Assembly: GCA_016741945.1 (NCBI GenBank)
Contig: JACVCQ010000001.1
Span: forward strand, 1 to 37,818
Direction: 5' to 3'
DNA from: Chitinophagaceae bacterium
GTDB taxonomy: Bacteria; Bacteroidota; Bacteroidia; Chitinophagales; Chitinophagaceae
Length of the DNA: 37,818 nt
Shown: positions 15,187 to 22,680 of the stretch, in pieces
Layout: each line of letters begins with the position of its first letter
Numbering within the stretch: the first letter of the stretch is position 1
The notes under the pieces: generated by a model
Seen by the model: only the letters and a program-made list of their open reading frames with translations
Databases searched by the model: none
What the model was told of the DNA's origin: nothing
Translations under genes and position numbers: made by a program

Positions 15187-15447
15187 ATGGCTGAAGTAAG
15201 AAATTTACGCAAAACAAGGATCGGGGTTGTCACCAGCGATAAGATGGACAAGACCATCACTGTTGCGGTGGAAAGAAAAGTAAAACACCCTATCTACGGA
15301 AAGTTCGTAAAGAAAACCACAAAGTTCCATGCTCATGATGAAAAAAGTGAGTGCGGTATCGGCGATGTGGTTAAGATCATGGAAACTCGTCCGCTGAGCA
15401 AAACAAAGCGTTGGAGACTGGTTGAGATCGTAGAAAAAGCAAAATAA
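15187..15447 (+). CDS. rpsQ: 30S ribosomal protein S17
   Basis: 86-aa primary 16S rRNA-binding protein. RKTRIGVVTSDKMDKTITV, then HPIYGKFVKKTTKFHAHDE, IGDVVKIMETRPLSKTKRW and RLVEI form the complete S17 signature. The 120-base spacer to rplN has a perfect tccgcc/ggcgga dyad (15454-15468) and caagctgcaagctg repeats. Confidence 0.97.
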   Translation: MAEVRNLRKTRIGVVTSDKMDKTITVAVERKVKHPIYGKFVKKTTKFHAHDEKSECGIGDVVKIMETRPLSKTKRWRLVEIVEKAK

Positions 15448-15567
15448 TAATAGTCCGCCTCAGGCGGATTCAAGCTGCAAGCTGCAAGAATTTGAGCTGT
15501 AGCCTCTGATAAATTGATAAAAAATCTGGCGAAGAAATTTCTAAGCCGGAAGCTAAAAGCTAAAACA

Positions 15568-15936
15568 ATGATTCAGCAAGAAAGTAGATTGAATGTAGCT
15601 GATAACAGTGGTGCTAAGGAAGTGCTTTGTATTAAAGTACTAGGTAACAGCGGTCAGGATTATGCCAAAATTGGTGATAAGATCGTTGTAACTGTAAAAG
15701 ATGCGATCCCTGCAGGTGGTATCAAAAAAGGTACTGTATCTAAAGCAGTAATCGTTCGTACCAAAAACAAATTGCGTCGTAAGGATGGTTCTTACATCCG
15801 CTTCGATGACAATGCAGTGGTATTACTGAACAACTCTGATGAGCCTCGTGGTACCCGTATCTTCGGACCAGTAGCAAGAGAGTTGCGCGATAAGGGATAC
15901 ATGAAAATTATTTCACTAGCTCCTGAGGTTCTTTAA
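15568..15936 (+). CDS. rplN: 50S ribosomal protein L14
   Basis: 122-aa protein at the subunit interface. MIQQESRLNVADNSGAKEVL, GGIKKGTVSKAVIVRTK, the RRKDGSYIRFDDNAVVLL block and GTRIFGPVARELRDKGYMKI are unmistakable. The start is the ATG at 15568; the reading frame stays open 54 bases upstream to 15514, but that part is repeat-derived spacer (agctaaaagctaaaa). Confidence 0.97.
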   Translation: MIQQESRLNVADNSGAKEVLCIKVLGNSGQDYAKIGDKIVVTVKDAIPAGGIKKGTVSKAVIVRTKNKLRRKDGSYIRFDDNAVVLLNNSDEPRGTRIFGPVARELRDKGYMKIISLAPEVL

Positions 15937-15994
15937 TAATAAATAAGCCGTTAGCTATTAGCTGTTAGCTACTGGCGATCGACATCATAATTTT

Positions 15995-16012
15995 GGTTAG
16001 CAATTGCTAACC
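15995..16012. repeat. Perfect 18-bp palindrome in the rplN-rplX spacer
   Basis: ggttagcaattgctaacc reads the same on both strands. It is surrounded by gttagctattagctgttagc (about 15954) and gctaaaagctaaaagct (16013-16029) repeats that fill the 101-base spacer. Confidence 0.75.
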
Positions 16013-16037
16013 GCTAAAAGCTAAAAGCTCAAAAAAG

Positions 16038-16376
16038 ATGAGTACAAGATTTAAACCCAAATTCAACATCAAAAAAGGAGATACCGTAGTGGTGATCGCC
16101 GGTGATGACAAGGACTTGAAAAAGCCCCGCAAGGTGTTGGAAGTTATCGTGGATAAAGGTCGTGTGGTAGTAGAAGGTGTGAATATCGTAACCAAACATA
16201 CCAAGCCTTCTGCGCAGAATACAAAGGGTGGTATCGTTAAGATTGAAGCACCGATCAACATCAGTAATGTGATGTTATGGGATGCTAAAACGAGCAGCGC
16301 TACCAAAGTAAAGCGTAATCGTGAAGAAGGTAAATTAGTTCGTATATCTAAAAAATCAGGGGAGGTAATCAAGTAA
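16038..16376 (+). CDS. rplX: 50S ribosomal protein L24
   Basis: 112-aa assembly-initiating protein. KFNIKKGDTVVVIAGDDKD (KOW motif), GRVVVEGVNIVTKHTKPSAQ, then GGIVKIEAPINISNVML are diagnostic. Its TAA overlaps the rplE ATG by one base (TAATG at 16374-16378), indicating translational coupling with L5. Confidence 0.97.
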   Translation: MSTRFKPKFNIKKGDTVVVIAGDDKDLKKPRKVLEVIVDKGRVVVEGVNIVTKHTKPSAQNTKGGIVKIEAPINISNVMLWDAKTSSATKVKRNREEGKLVRISKKSGEVIK

Positions 16377-16951
16377 TGAGTACTGCAAAATACACTCCGA
16401 GATTAGCAGACAAGTACACCAAAGAGGTAGTACCTGCTTTAATGAAAAAGTTTGCTTACAAAACTGTAATGCAAGCTCCTAAGTTGGAAAAAATCTGTAT
16501 CAACCGTGGCGTAAATGGTGCGGTGAATGATAAGAAATTGGTAGACATCGCTGTAGATGAGCTGAACATGATCACTGGTCAGAAAGCAGTTCCTACCATG
16601 TCTAAAAAGGATATCTCCAACTTCAAACTCCGTAAAGGAATGCCAATCGGTGCTCGCGTAACACTGAGAGGAGAGAAGATGTATGAATTCTTAGACAGAT
16701 TGGTATCTGTTGCGTTACCTCGTGTACGTGACTTTAAAGGTATCAGCGATAAGGCGTTCGATGGTCGTGGTAACTATACATTAGGTGTTACTGAGCAGAT
16801 CATCTTCCCTGAGATCGATATCGATAAAGTGAATAGAATCACTGGTATGGATATCACTTTTGTAACTACTGCTCAAACCAACGAAGAAGCATATGAGTTA
16901 CTGAAAGAACTGGGTATGCCTTTCAAAGGAGCAAAAAAAGACAATAACTAA
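16376..16951 (+). CDS. rplE: 50S ribosomal protein L5
   Basis: 191-aa protein of the central protuberance, binding 5S rRNA and P-site tRNA. PKLEKICINRGVNGAVNDKK, then TGQKAVPTMSKKDISNFKLR, GMPIGARVTLRG and GNYTLGVTEQIIFPEIDID are typical L5. It starts one base inside the rplX stop. Confidence 0.98.
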   Translation: MSTAKYTPRLADKYTKEVVPALMKKFAYKTVMQAPKLEKICINRGVNGAVNDKKLVDIAVDELNMITGQKAVPTMSKKDISNFKLRKGMPIGARVTLRGEKMYEFLDRLVSVALPRVRDFKGISDKAFDGRGNYTLGVTEQIIFPEIDIDKVNRITGMDITFVTTAQTNEEAYELLKELGMPFKGAKKDNN

Positions 16952-17019
16952 AAAGTAACTGGTAGCAGCCGGTTTGTAATCATCAAATCCGGAACCTACT
17001 CAAATCTAAACATAAAACA

Positions 17020-17289
17020 ATGGCAAAAGAATCAGTAAAAGCCAGACAAAGAAAGCGTGAAGCCTTGGTAGCCCAGTATGCAGAGAAGCGTGCAGCTCTA
17101 AAAGCAGCAGGTGATTATGCAGCATTGGATAAACTGCCTAAGAATGCGTCACCTGTTCGTTTAAAGAACCGTTGTCAGCTTACCGGACGTCCGAAAGGTT
17201 ATATGAGATACTTCGGTCTCTCAAGGGTAATCTTCCGTGATATGGCCCTGAATGGTAAAATTCCAGGTGTTAAAAAAGCAAGCTGGTAA
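17020..17289 (+). CDS. rpsN: 30S ribosomal protein S14 (long, zinc-free form)
   Basis: 89-aa small-subunit head protein. MAKESVKARQRKREALVAQY, then LPKNASPVRLKNRCQLTGRP, KGYMRYFGLSRVIFRDM and GVKKASW identify S14. Only one Cys is present, so it is the long C-minus type and not the short zinc-binding variant. Confidence 0.98.
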   Translation: MAKESVKARQRKREALVAQYAEKRAALKAAGDYAALDKLPKNASPVRLKNRCQLTGRPKGYMRYFGLSRVIFRDMALNGKIPGVKKASW

Positions 17290-17299
17290 AACTACCCTG

Positions 17300-17317
17300 T
17301 CCCGATCAAGATCGGGA
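17300..17317. repeat. tcccgatc/gatcggga dyad between rpsN and rpsH
   Basis: Two 8-bp arms (17300-17307, 17310-17317) flank two bases. It is one of the palindromic spacer elements of the operon. The near-absence of a loop favours a DNA cruciform or dimer-type element over an efficient RNA hairpin. Confidence 0.65.
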
Positions 17318-17358
17318 AATTGGTACAAAATTTTGAACACGAATTAATTCTAATAAAA

Positions 17359-17757
17359 ATGGTAACTGATCCTATAGCAGACTTCTTAACCAGAATCCGT
17401 AACGCACAGATGGCTGGTCACAGACTGGTAGAAATTCCTGCTTCTAATCTGAAAAAGCGTATGACAGAGATCCTGTACGAACAGGGTTACATCCTGAAAT
17501 ACAAATTTGAAGATGATAACAAACAAGGTCTGATTAAGATCGCGTTGAAATACGATCCTTCTACTAAACAACCTGCGATCCGCTCTCTGGAAAGAGTGAG
17601 CCGTCCGGGTCTGCGTCAATATGCTAAACCTGCAGAGATCAAAAGAGTGATCAATGGTTTGGGTGTGGCTATCCTGAGTACTTCTAAAGGTGTACTGACT
17701 GATAAGCAAGCAAAAGCGCAGAATGTGGGTGGTGAAGTTCTTTGCTACATCTCATAA
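17359..17757 (+). CDS. rpsH: 30S ribosomal protein S8
   Basis: 132-aa 16S rRNA-binding protein; in E. coli it represses the spc operon, which is not shown here. MVTDPIADFLTRIRNAQMAG, then SNLKKRMTEILYEQGYI, RSLERVSRPGLRQYAK and GLGVAILSTSKGVLTDKQAK are diagnostic. The start is the ATG at 17359; the frame is open 39 bases upstream but that lacks S8 similarity. Confidence 0.98.
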   Translation: MVTDPIADFLTRIRNAQMAGHRLVEIPASNLKKRMTEILYEQGYILKYKFEDDNKQGLIKIALKYDPSTKQPAIRSLERVSRPGLRQYAKPAEIKRVINGLGVAILSTSKGVLTDKQAKAQNVGGEVLCYIS

Positions 17758-17845
17758 TTAAGTGATCGTCCTGTCTGACAATTAAGCTTTTAGTCGGAGC
17801 TGAACACGGTCAGGATTTTAGTTGAACAATAAAAAAGAAACGACT

Positions 17846-18400
17846 ATGTCTCGTATTGGAAAAAAACCGGTAACTATCCCAGCAGGTGTAACCATCACTG
17901 TTAGCAAGGAGAATGAAATTACTGTAAAAGGCCCGAAGGGTGAATTGAAGCAGCAGATCGATAGAGATATCACTGTTACTATCAAAGACAATGAAGTAGT
18001 ATTTGAACGTCCTACTGATCAGATCCGTCACCGCGCTATGCATGGCTTATACCGTGCACTGGTAAGTAACATGGTAAAAGGTGTTACTGAAGGTATCAAG
18101 AGAGAATTGGAGTTGGTGGGTGTGGGTTTCAAAGCCGCTAATACCGGAAACATTTTGGATCTGGCATTGGGTTACTCTCACAATATCATTTTCGAAGTTC
18201 CTAAAGAACTGAAAGTTGCTACGGTAACTGAAAAAGGTCAGAATCCAAAGATCTTGTTGGAAGGTATCGATAAGCAATTGATCGGTCAGGTAGCTGCTAA
18301 ATTGAGAAGCTTACGTAAGCCTGAACCATACAAAGGTAAGGGTGTGAAATACGCTGGTGAGATCCTGAGAAGAAAAGCAGGTAAAGCAGCAGGTAAATAA
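17846..18400 (+). CDS. rplF: 50S ribosomal protein L6
   Basis: 184-aa protein near the factor-binding site. MSRIGKKPVTIPAGVTITVS, then VKGPKGELKQQI and the C-terminal RKPEPYKGKGVKYAGEILRR, then KAGKAAGK are the L6 signature. The ATG at 17846 is chosen over the upstream in-frame TTG at 17822. Confidence 0.98.
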   Translation: MSRIGKKPVTIPAGVTITVSKENEITVKGPKGELKQQIDRDITVTIKDNEVVFERPTDQIRHRAMHGLYRALVSNMVKGVTEGIKRELELVGVGFKAANTGNILDLALGYSHNIIFEVPKELKVATVTEKGQNPKILLEGIDKQLIGQVAAKLRSLRKPEPYKGKGVKYAGEILRRKAGKAAGK

Positions 18401-18406
18401 TAATTA

Positions 18407-18439
18407 GTCGATGGTCCATGGACCATGGTCTATGGACTG
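18407..18439. repeat. ccatgg-type palindromic spacer repeat (copy 1)
   Basis: The rplF-rplR spacer contains gatggtccatggaccatgg followed by tctatggac, an overlapping set of ggtccatggacc dyads. Related copies lie at 19407-19449 and 21697-21722. Confidence 0.75.
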
Positions 18440-18493
18440 AAACAAGATGTTAAACATGCTTCCGGCCGAATCGGGAGTAACAAATAAAACAAA

Positions 18494-18844
18494 ATGGGTA
18501 AATTAATTCAAAGGCAAAAAATCAGATACCGCATTCGTAAGAAAGTGGCTGGTACAGCTGTTAAGCCACGCTTATCTGTATTCAGAAGCAATGCTGATAT
18601 TTATGCACAGTTGATCGATGATGATAATGGTCAAACACTGGCAGCAGCTTCATCTCGCGATAAAGATATCGCTGCTCAGAAAGTAACCAAGATCGAAAAA
18701 GCGAAACTGGTAGGTGCGGCAATCGCACGTAAAGCCACTGAACTGGGATTGAATACTGTAGTATTTGATCGTGGTGGTAATCTGTACCATGGCCGTGTTA
18801 AATCAGTAGCCGACGGTGCAAGAGAAGGTGGTCTGCAATTCTAA
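18494..18844 (+). CDS. rplR: 50S ribosomal protein L18
   Basis: 116-aa 5S rRNA-binding protein. RYRIRKKVAGTAVKPRLSVF, then SNADIYAQLIDD and the C-terminal VVFDRGGNLYHGRVKSVADG, AREGGLQF are diagnostic. It lies 29 bases before rpsE. Confidence 0.98.
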   Translation: MGKLIQRQKIRYRIRKKVAGTAVKPRLSVFRSNADIYAQLIDDDNGQTLAAASSRDKDIAAQKVTKIEKAKLVGAAIARKATELGLNTVVFDRGGNLYHGRVKSVADGAREGGLQF

Positions 18845-18873
18845 TCTGCTAACAACAATTAATCGTTAGATAA

Positions 18874-19395
18874 ATGTCTAAAGTAAACGTAAATAAGGTA
18901 AAAGCCGGTGGCGACATGGAACTGAAAGAGAAAGTAGTTGCCATTAACCGTGTGGTGAAAACCACTAAAGGTGGACGTACCTTCAGCTTCTCAGCACTGG
19001 TAGTAGTGGGTAATGAAAGTGGTGTAGTTGGACAAGGTCTGGGTAAAGCAAAAGAAGTACAAGAAGCGATCACTAAAGGTATCGAAGATGCCAAAAAGAA
19101 TTTGGTGAAAGTACCTATCATGCATGGAACCATTCCTCACGATCAGTGGGCGAAAGATGGTGCTGCTAAAGTGCTGATTAAACCAGCTGCACATGGTGCG
19201 GGTGTGATCGCGGGAGGTAGCATGCGTGCTGTTCTGGAAAGTGCAGGTGTAACAGACGTACTGGCGAAAAGCCTGGGTTCTGCTAACCCTCACAACGTGG
19301 TAAAAGCCACCATCAAGGCGTTAAGCCTGTTGCGTGAACCCGTTCAGGTTGCTAAAACCCGTACGATCAAGCTGAGCAAAGTATTTAATGGATAA
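18874..19395 (+). CDS. rpsE: 30S ribosomal protein S5
   Basis: 173-aa protein important for decoding fidelity and mRNA unwinding. ELKEKVVAINRVVKTTKGGR, then FSFSALVVVGNESGVVGQGL, GKAKEVQEAITKGIEDAKKN and the C-terminal AHGAGVIAGGSMRAVLESAG, then DVLAKSLGSANPHNVVKAT are characteristic. A ccatgg-type palindrome follows. Confidence 0.98.
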   Translation: MSKVNVNKVKAGGDMELKEKVVAINRVVKTTKGGRTFSFSALVVVGNESGVVGQGLGKAKEVQEAITKGIEDAKKNLVKVPIMHGTIPHDQWAKDGAAKVLIKPAAHGAGVIAGGSMRAVLESAGVTDVLAKSLGSANPHNVVKATIKALSLLREPVQVAKTRTIKLSKVFNG

Positions 19396-19406
19396 TCATT
19401 GGTTGT

Positions 19407-19449
19407 TAGTCCATAGTCCATGGTCCATGGTCTATGGACTATAGACTAA
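19407..19449. repeat. ccatgg-type palindromic spacer repeat (copy 2)
   Basis: The rpsE-rpmD spacer is almost entirely this element: ttagtccatagtccatgg, then tccatggtctatggacta, then tagactaa. The left and right halves are near reverse complements, so both DNA strands and the mRNA can fold back. Confidence 0.75.
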
Positions 19450-19464
19450 CTCAATAAAGTAGTT

Positions 19465-19647
19465 ATGAAAAAGATCAAGATCACACAGATTAAAAGCGGT
19501 ATCGACAGATCTGAGCGTCAAAAACAAACTTTGATCGCTTTGGGTTTGAAGAAATTGAATGCTTCAAGAGAAGTAGAAGCTACTCCTCAGATCCTGGGTA
19601 TGGTGAATAAAGTAAGCCACCTGGTGAAGGTTGAAGAGATCGCTTAA
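19465..19647 (+). CDS. rpmD: 50S ribosomal protein L30
   Basis: 60-aa protein, the usual bacterial length. KKIKITQIKSGIDRSERQKQ, then TLIALGLKKLNASREVEATP and ILGMVNKVSHLVKVEEI match L30. The 168-base spacer to rplO contains a tgattcattttctg/gaaaatgagtca-type dyad at about 19690-19718, and no gene. Confidence 0.96.
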   Translation: MKKIKITQIKSGIDRSERQKQTLIALGLKKLNASREVEATPQILGMVNKVSHLVKVEEIA

Positions 19648-19815
19648 TCCAATCAGATAAGATAGAATTTGTTCCGTATCATATGGAATGAAAATGAGTC
19701 AATTTACTTGATTCATTTTCTGTTTATAAAAAATCAGAATTCTCTCTGTCACTGACAACACATTTTCAAATCATTTGCGAGGGGTGATTCCCCGAAAGTT
19801 CAAAATCAATACAAC

Positions 19816-20265
19816 ATGAAACTACACAATCTGAAACCTGCAGAAGGTTCTACACACAAGCAAAAACGTTTAGGTCGTGGTGAAGCATCCGGTAAGGGTG
19901 GTACATCTACAAAAGGTAACAAGGGTGGACAAAGCCGCGCGGGTTATAAGAGCAAGATGGCTCACGAAGGTGGTCAGATGCCTATACAGCGTCGTATCCC
20001 TAAGCGTGGATTCAAGAACAACAATCGTGTTGAATTCGTCGTATTCAACCTAGGTCAAATTGATCAATTGGTTGAGAAATATGGCTTCACTGAATTCAGC
20101 CTTGAAAATTTATACATCAATGGATTGATCAGCCGTACCGATAAAGTAAAAGTATTGGCCAACGGTGAACTGAAAGCTAAAGTATCTTTCAAAGTGAATG
20201 CAGCCAGCGAAAAAGCAAAAACTGCTATCGAAGCTGCAGGTGGTAGCGTTGAAATTATCAAGTAA
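19816..20265 (+). CDS. rplO: 50S ribosomal protein L15
   Basis: 149-aa late-assembly protein. MKLHNLKPAEGSTHKQKRLG, then RGEASGKGGTSTKGNKGGQS and FEGGQ-like HEGGQMPIQRRIPKRGF are diagnostic. It is followed, unusually for this cluster, by an intrinsic terminator before secY. Confidence 0.98.
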   Translation: MKLHNLKPAEGSTHKQKRLGRGEASGKGGTSTKGNKGGQSRAGYKSKMAHEGGQMPIQRRIPKRGFKNNNRVEFVVFNLGQIDQLVEKYGFTEFSLENLYINGLISRTDKVKVLANGELKAKVSFKVNAASEKAKTAIEAAGGSVEIIK

Positions 20266-20282
20266 TTTTTTCGTAACTTGCC

Positions 20283-20307
20283 AGACGCACAACGTGCGTC
20301 TTTTTTT
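20283..20307 (+). terminator. Intrinsic terminator between rplO and secY
   Basis: A 7-bp GC-rich stem gacgcac (20284-20290) / gtgcgtc (20294-20300), extended by an A-T pair, with a 3-base loop and a run of seven Ts, ends 35 bases before secY. It should stop or attenuate transcription from the ribosomal genes. Confidence 0.85.
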
Positions 20308-20335
20308 GGTTTAAGACTATTAACGCTTACAATTG
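20305..20335 (+). promoter_or_regulatory. Promoter of secY (near-leaderless)
   Basis: TTTG (20305-20308), 19 bases, then TACAATTG (20328-20335) fits the Bacteroidota promoter with one mismatch. Transcription would start at about 20341, next to the secY GTG at 20343. The -33 box overlaps the T-run of the preceding terminator, giving a compact stop-and-restart. Confidence 0.6.
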
Positions 20336-20342
20336 CATTCAA

Positions 20343-21692
20343 GTGAAAAAACTAGTTCAGACATTAAGGAATATTTGGACGATAGAGGAGCTTCGTAACA
20401 AGATCATTATTACACTTGCACTGGTTCTTACTTATCGTTTTGGTACCCACATCGTATTGCCGGGTATTGATCCTAATAAAATTGAAGAAGCACAGAAATC
20501 TGCCCAAAGTGGGGGTGGTTTGTTAGGCATCTTCGATATGTTCGCAGGTGGTGCCTTTTCTCAGGCATCTATATTGGCACTCGGTATCATGCCCTATATC
20601 TCTGCTTCTATCTTCATGCAACTGATGACTATCTTAGTTCCTCAGTTACAGAAAGTTCAAAAAGAAGGAGATAGCGGACGTAAAAAAATCAATCAGTGGA
20701 CACGTTACCTCACCGTAATCGTGACTGCATTTCAGGCAGGTGCATATGTTGCCTACCTGAACAGTCCGGGTTACGCTGAAGCGATCATGCCTGCTTATGC
20801 ACCTTACTTCTGGTTCTCTACTGTTATTACCTTAACAGCCGGTACCATGTTTGTAATGTGGCTGGGCGAAAAAATTCAAGACAAAGGTTTGGGTAATGGT
20901 ACATCTATCATCATCATGGTTGGTATCCTTGCTCGTCTTCCTCAGTCTTTGATTCAGGAGTTTAGCGCGAAAGGTGAAAGAGCCGGTGGTGGTTTGTTGA
21001 TCTTCTTGATCGAGATCGCTATTCTGATCGCTATCATCCTTGGATTGATCGTATTGGTTCAAGGTGTTCGTAAAATACCCGTAAACTATGCTAAGCAGAT
21101 CATTGGCAACCGTCAGTTCGGTGGTGCTCGTCAATTCTTGCCTATCAAAGTAAACAGCGCCGGTGTAATGCCGATCATCTTCGCTCAGGCGATCATGTTC
21201 TTGCCTACACTCGTATCATTTACCAATCTTGATTCTGCTCAGGGTATCGTGAAGATCTTCAACGATCATAGCAATACTTGGTATATGGTGATCTACTCAA
21301 TCATGGTAATCGGATTTACTTTCCTTTACACTGCATTGATCTTTAATCCTAAACAAATTGCAGAAGACCTGAAACGTAACAACGGTTTTATTCCAGGTGT
21401 AAAGCCCGGACAACCCACTGCTGATTATATTGGATCTGTCATGGATAGAATTACTTTACCGGGTGCTATCTTCTTAGCATTGGTAGGTATCATGCCAGGA
21501 TTCGCTCAGCGCTTAGGTGTTACGCAAGGATTCAGCACTTTCTTTGGTGGTACTTCATTGCTCATTATGGTAGGTGTGGTATTGGATACACTACAGCAAA
21601 TCGAAACATACTTGTTGATGCGTCAATATGATGGACTGATGAAAGGTGGTCGTATACAAGGCAGACAGACTGTTTCTACAACAACGATTTAG
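20343..21692 (+). CDS. secY: Protein translocase channel subunit SecY
   Basis: 449-aa multi-spanning inner-membrane protein forming the Sec channel with SecE and SecG. About ten hydrophobic segments are seen. TYRFGTHIVLPGIDPNKI, then GIMPYISASIFMQL, the plug/pore region and FNPKQIAEDLKRNNGFIPGV with KPGQPTADYI in the C5 loop are SecY hallmarks. The GTG at 20343 (MKKLVQTLRNIWTIEELRNK) aligns with the usual SecY N-terminus, and no ATG nearby does. It is separated from rplO by a terminator and promoter. Confidence 0.97.
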   Translation: MKKLVQTLRNIWTIEELRNKIIITLALVLTYRFGTHIVLPGIDPNKIEEAQKSAQSGGGLLGIFDMFAGGAFSQASILALGIMPYISASIFMQLMTILVPQLQKVQKEGDSGRKKINQWTRYLTVIVTAFQAGAYVAYLNSPGYAEAIMPAYAPYFWFSTVITLTAGTMFVMWLGEKIQDKGLGNGTSIIIMVGILARLPQSLIQEFSAKGERAGGGLLIFLIEIAILIAIILGLIVLVQGVRKIPVNYAKQIIGNRQFGGARQFLPIKVNSAGVMPIIFAQAIMFLPTLVSFTNLDSAQGIVKIFNDHSNTWYMVIYSIMVIGFTFLYTALIFNPKQIAEDLKRNNGFIPGVKPGQPTADYIGSVMDRITLPGAIFLALVGIMPGFAQRLGVTQGFSTFFGGTSLLIMVGVVLDTLQQIETYLLMRQYDGLMKGGRIQGRQTVSTTTI

Positions 21693-21696
21693 TTTT

Positions 21697-21722
21697 AGAC
21701 CATGGTCCATGGACCATAGACC
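21697..21722. repeat. ccatgg-type palindromic spacer repeat (copy 3)
   Basis: agaccatggtccatggacc, then atagacc, with a perfect 12-bp centre ggtccatggacc (21704-21715), immediately after secY and before its terminator. Same family as 18407 and 19407. Confidence 0.75.
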
Positions 21723-21746
21723 ATGAACAAAAAGTACGATATTTGC

Positions 21747-21789
21747 AAACCTGTCGTCTCGCTGATAGCGACGACAGGTTTGTTTTTTT
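21747..21789 (+). terminator. Intrinsic terminator after secY
   Basis: 12-bp stem aaacctgtcgtc (21747-21758) with gacgacaggttt (21770-21781), an inner gct/agc pairing and seven Ts (21783-21789). It ends only 21 bases before the chosen map start, so map must be read by read-through or from a promoter overlapping this hairpin. Confidence 0.88.
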
Positions 21790-21810
21790 ATCATGTCGAG
21801 AAGAAATCAT

Positions 21811-22614
21811 ATGATCATTTATAAAACAGAAGCGGAAATAGCCCTGATGAAAGAAGCAGCGCTTTTAGTAAGTAAAACACTTACTGAAGTGGCCAAGGTA
21901 TTGAAGCCGGGTATGACAACGATGCAAATCGATAAGCTTTGTGGAGACTTCGTCAAAGATCATAAAGCAGTTCCTTCTTTTTATAATTACAGAGGGTATC
22001 CTTTCAATGTATGTGCTTCGGTGAATGATGTGGTTGTTCATGGATTTCCCAATGATATTCCTTTAAAAGATGGTGACATTGTTTCTGTTGATATGGGAGT
22101 GATCTTAAATGGATGGCATGGTGATCATGCATATACATTCATGTTAGGTGAGAGTGATCCGGAGATTATTCAATTAGTAAAAGTTACAAAGGAGTCATTG
22201 TACAAAGGCATTGAAAAAGCCATTGTAAATAATAGAGTTGGAGATATCTCTTTTGCCATACAGGAACATGCTGAAAAGAAGCATGGCTATGGTGTGGTGA
22301 GAGAACTGGTAGGACATGGATTAGGTCTTAGTTTGCATGAAGATCCACAAGTGCCTAATTATGGTAAACGTGGGAATGGTCCGAAGATGAAAGAGAATTT
22401 GGTACTCGCTATTGAACCCATGATCAATCTGGGTACAAGAGAAGTATATACTGATGATGACGGGTGGACCGTTCGTACACAAGACGGAAAAGCAGCTTGT
22501 CACTTTGAACATGATGTATGTGTGAAGCGTGGGCAAGCATTGATACTTTCTGATTACAGCATTATTGAAGCTGCTGAGAAAGCAAATCCGAATCTGAATA
22601 CTTCTTATTACTAG
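21811..22614 (+). CDS. map: Type I methionine aminopeptidase
   Basis: 267-aa cytoplasmic enzyme that removes the initiator Met from new proteins. The M24 metal ligands are visible in order: Asp in SVDMGVILNGW, Asp in HGDHAYTF, His in VGHGLGL, Glu in LAIEPM and Glu in CHFEHDV; the substrate His is in VVVHGFP. The ATG at 21811 (MIIYKTEAEIALMKEA) matches family starts. An ATG at 21793 would add MSRRNH and begins 3 bases after the terminator T-run. In most relatives infA and rpmJ follow map, but here a terminator (22643-22668) and an unrelated flavoprotein gene do. Confidence 0.96.
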   Translation: MIIYKTEAEIALMKEAALLVSKTLTEVAKVLKPGMTTMQIDKLCGDFVKDHKAVPSFYNYRGYPFNVCASVNDVVVHGFPNDIPLKDGDIVSVDMGVILNGWHGDHAYTFMLGESDPEIIQLVKVTKESLYKGIEKAIVNNRVGDISFAIQEHAEKKHGYGVVRELVGHGLGLSLHEDPQVPNYGKRGNGPKMKENLVLAIEPMINLGTREVYTDDDGWTVRTQDGKAACHFEHDVCVKRGQALILSDYSIIEAAEKANPNLNTSYY

Positions 22615-22642
22615 TAATTCAACATTGAATTAATATTTTTAC

Positions 22643-22668
22643 AAAGACCTTTATGAGAAGGTCTTTTT
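22643..22668 (+). terminator. Intrinsic terminator after map
   Basis: 9-bp stem aaagacctt (22643-22651) / aaggtcttt (22658-22666) with a 6-base loop and T-run. It ends the secY-map unit 12 bases before the next start codon. Confidence 0.8.
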
Positions 22669-22680
22669 CTTTATCTAATT

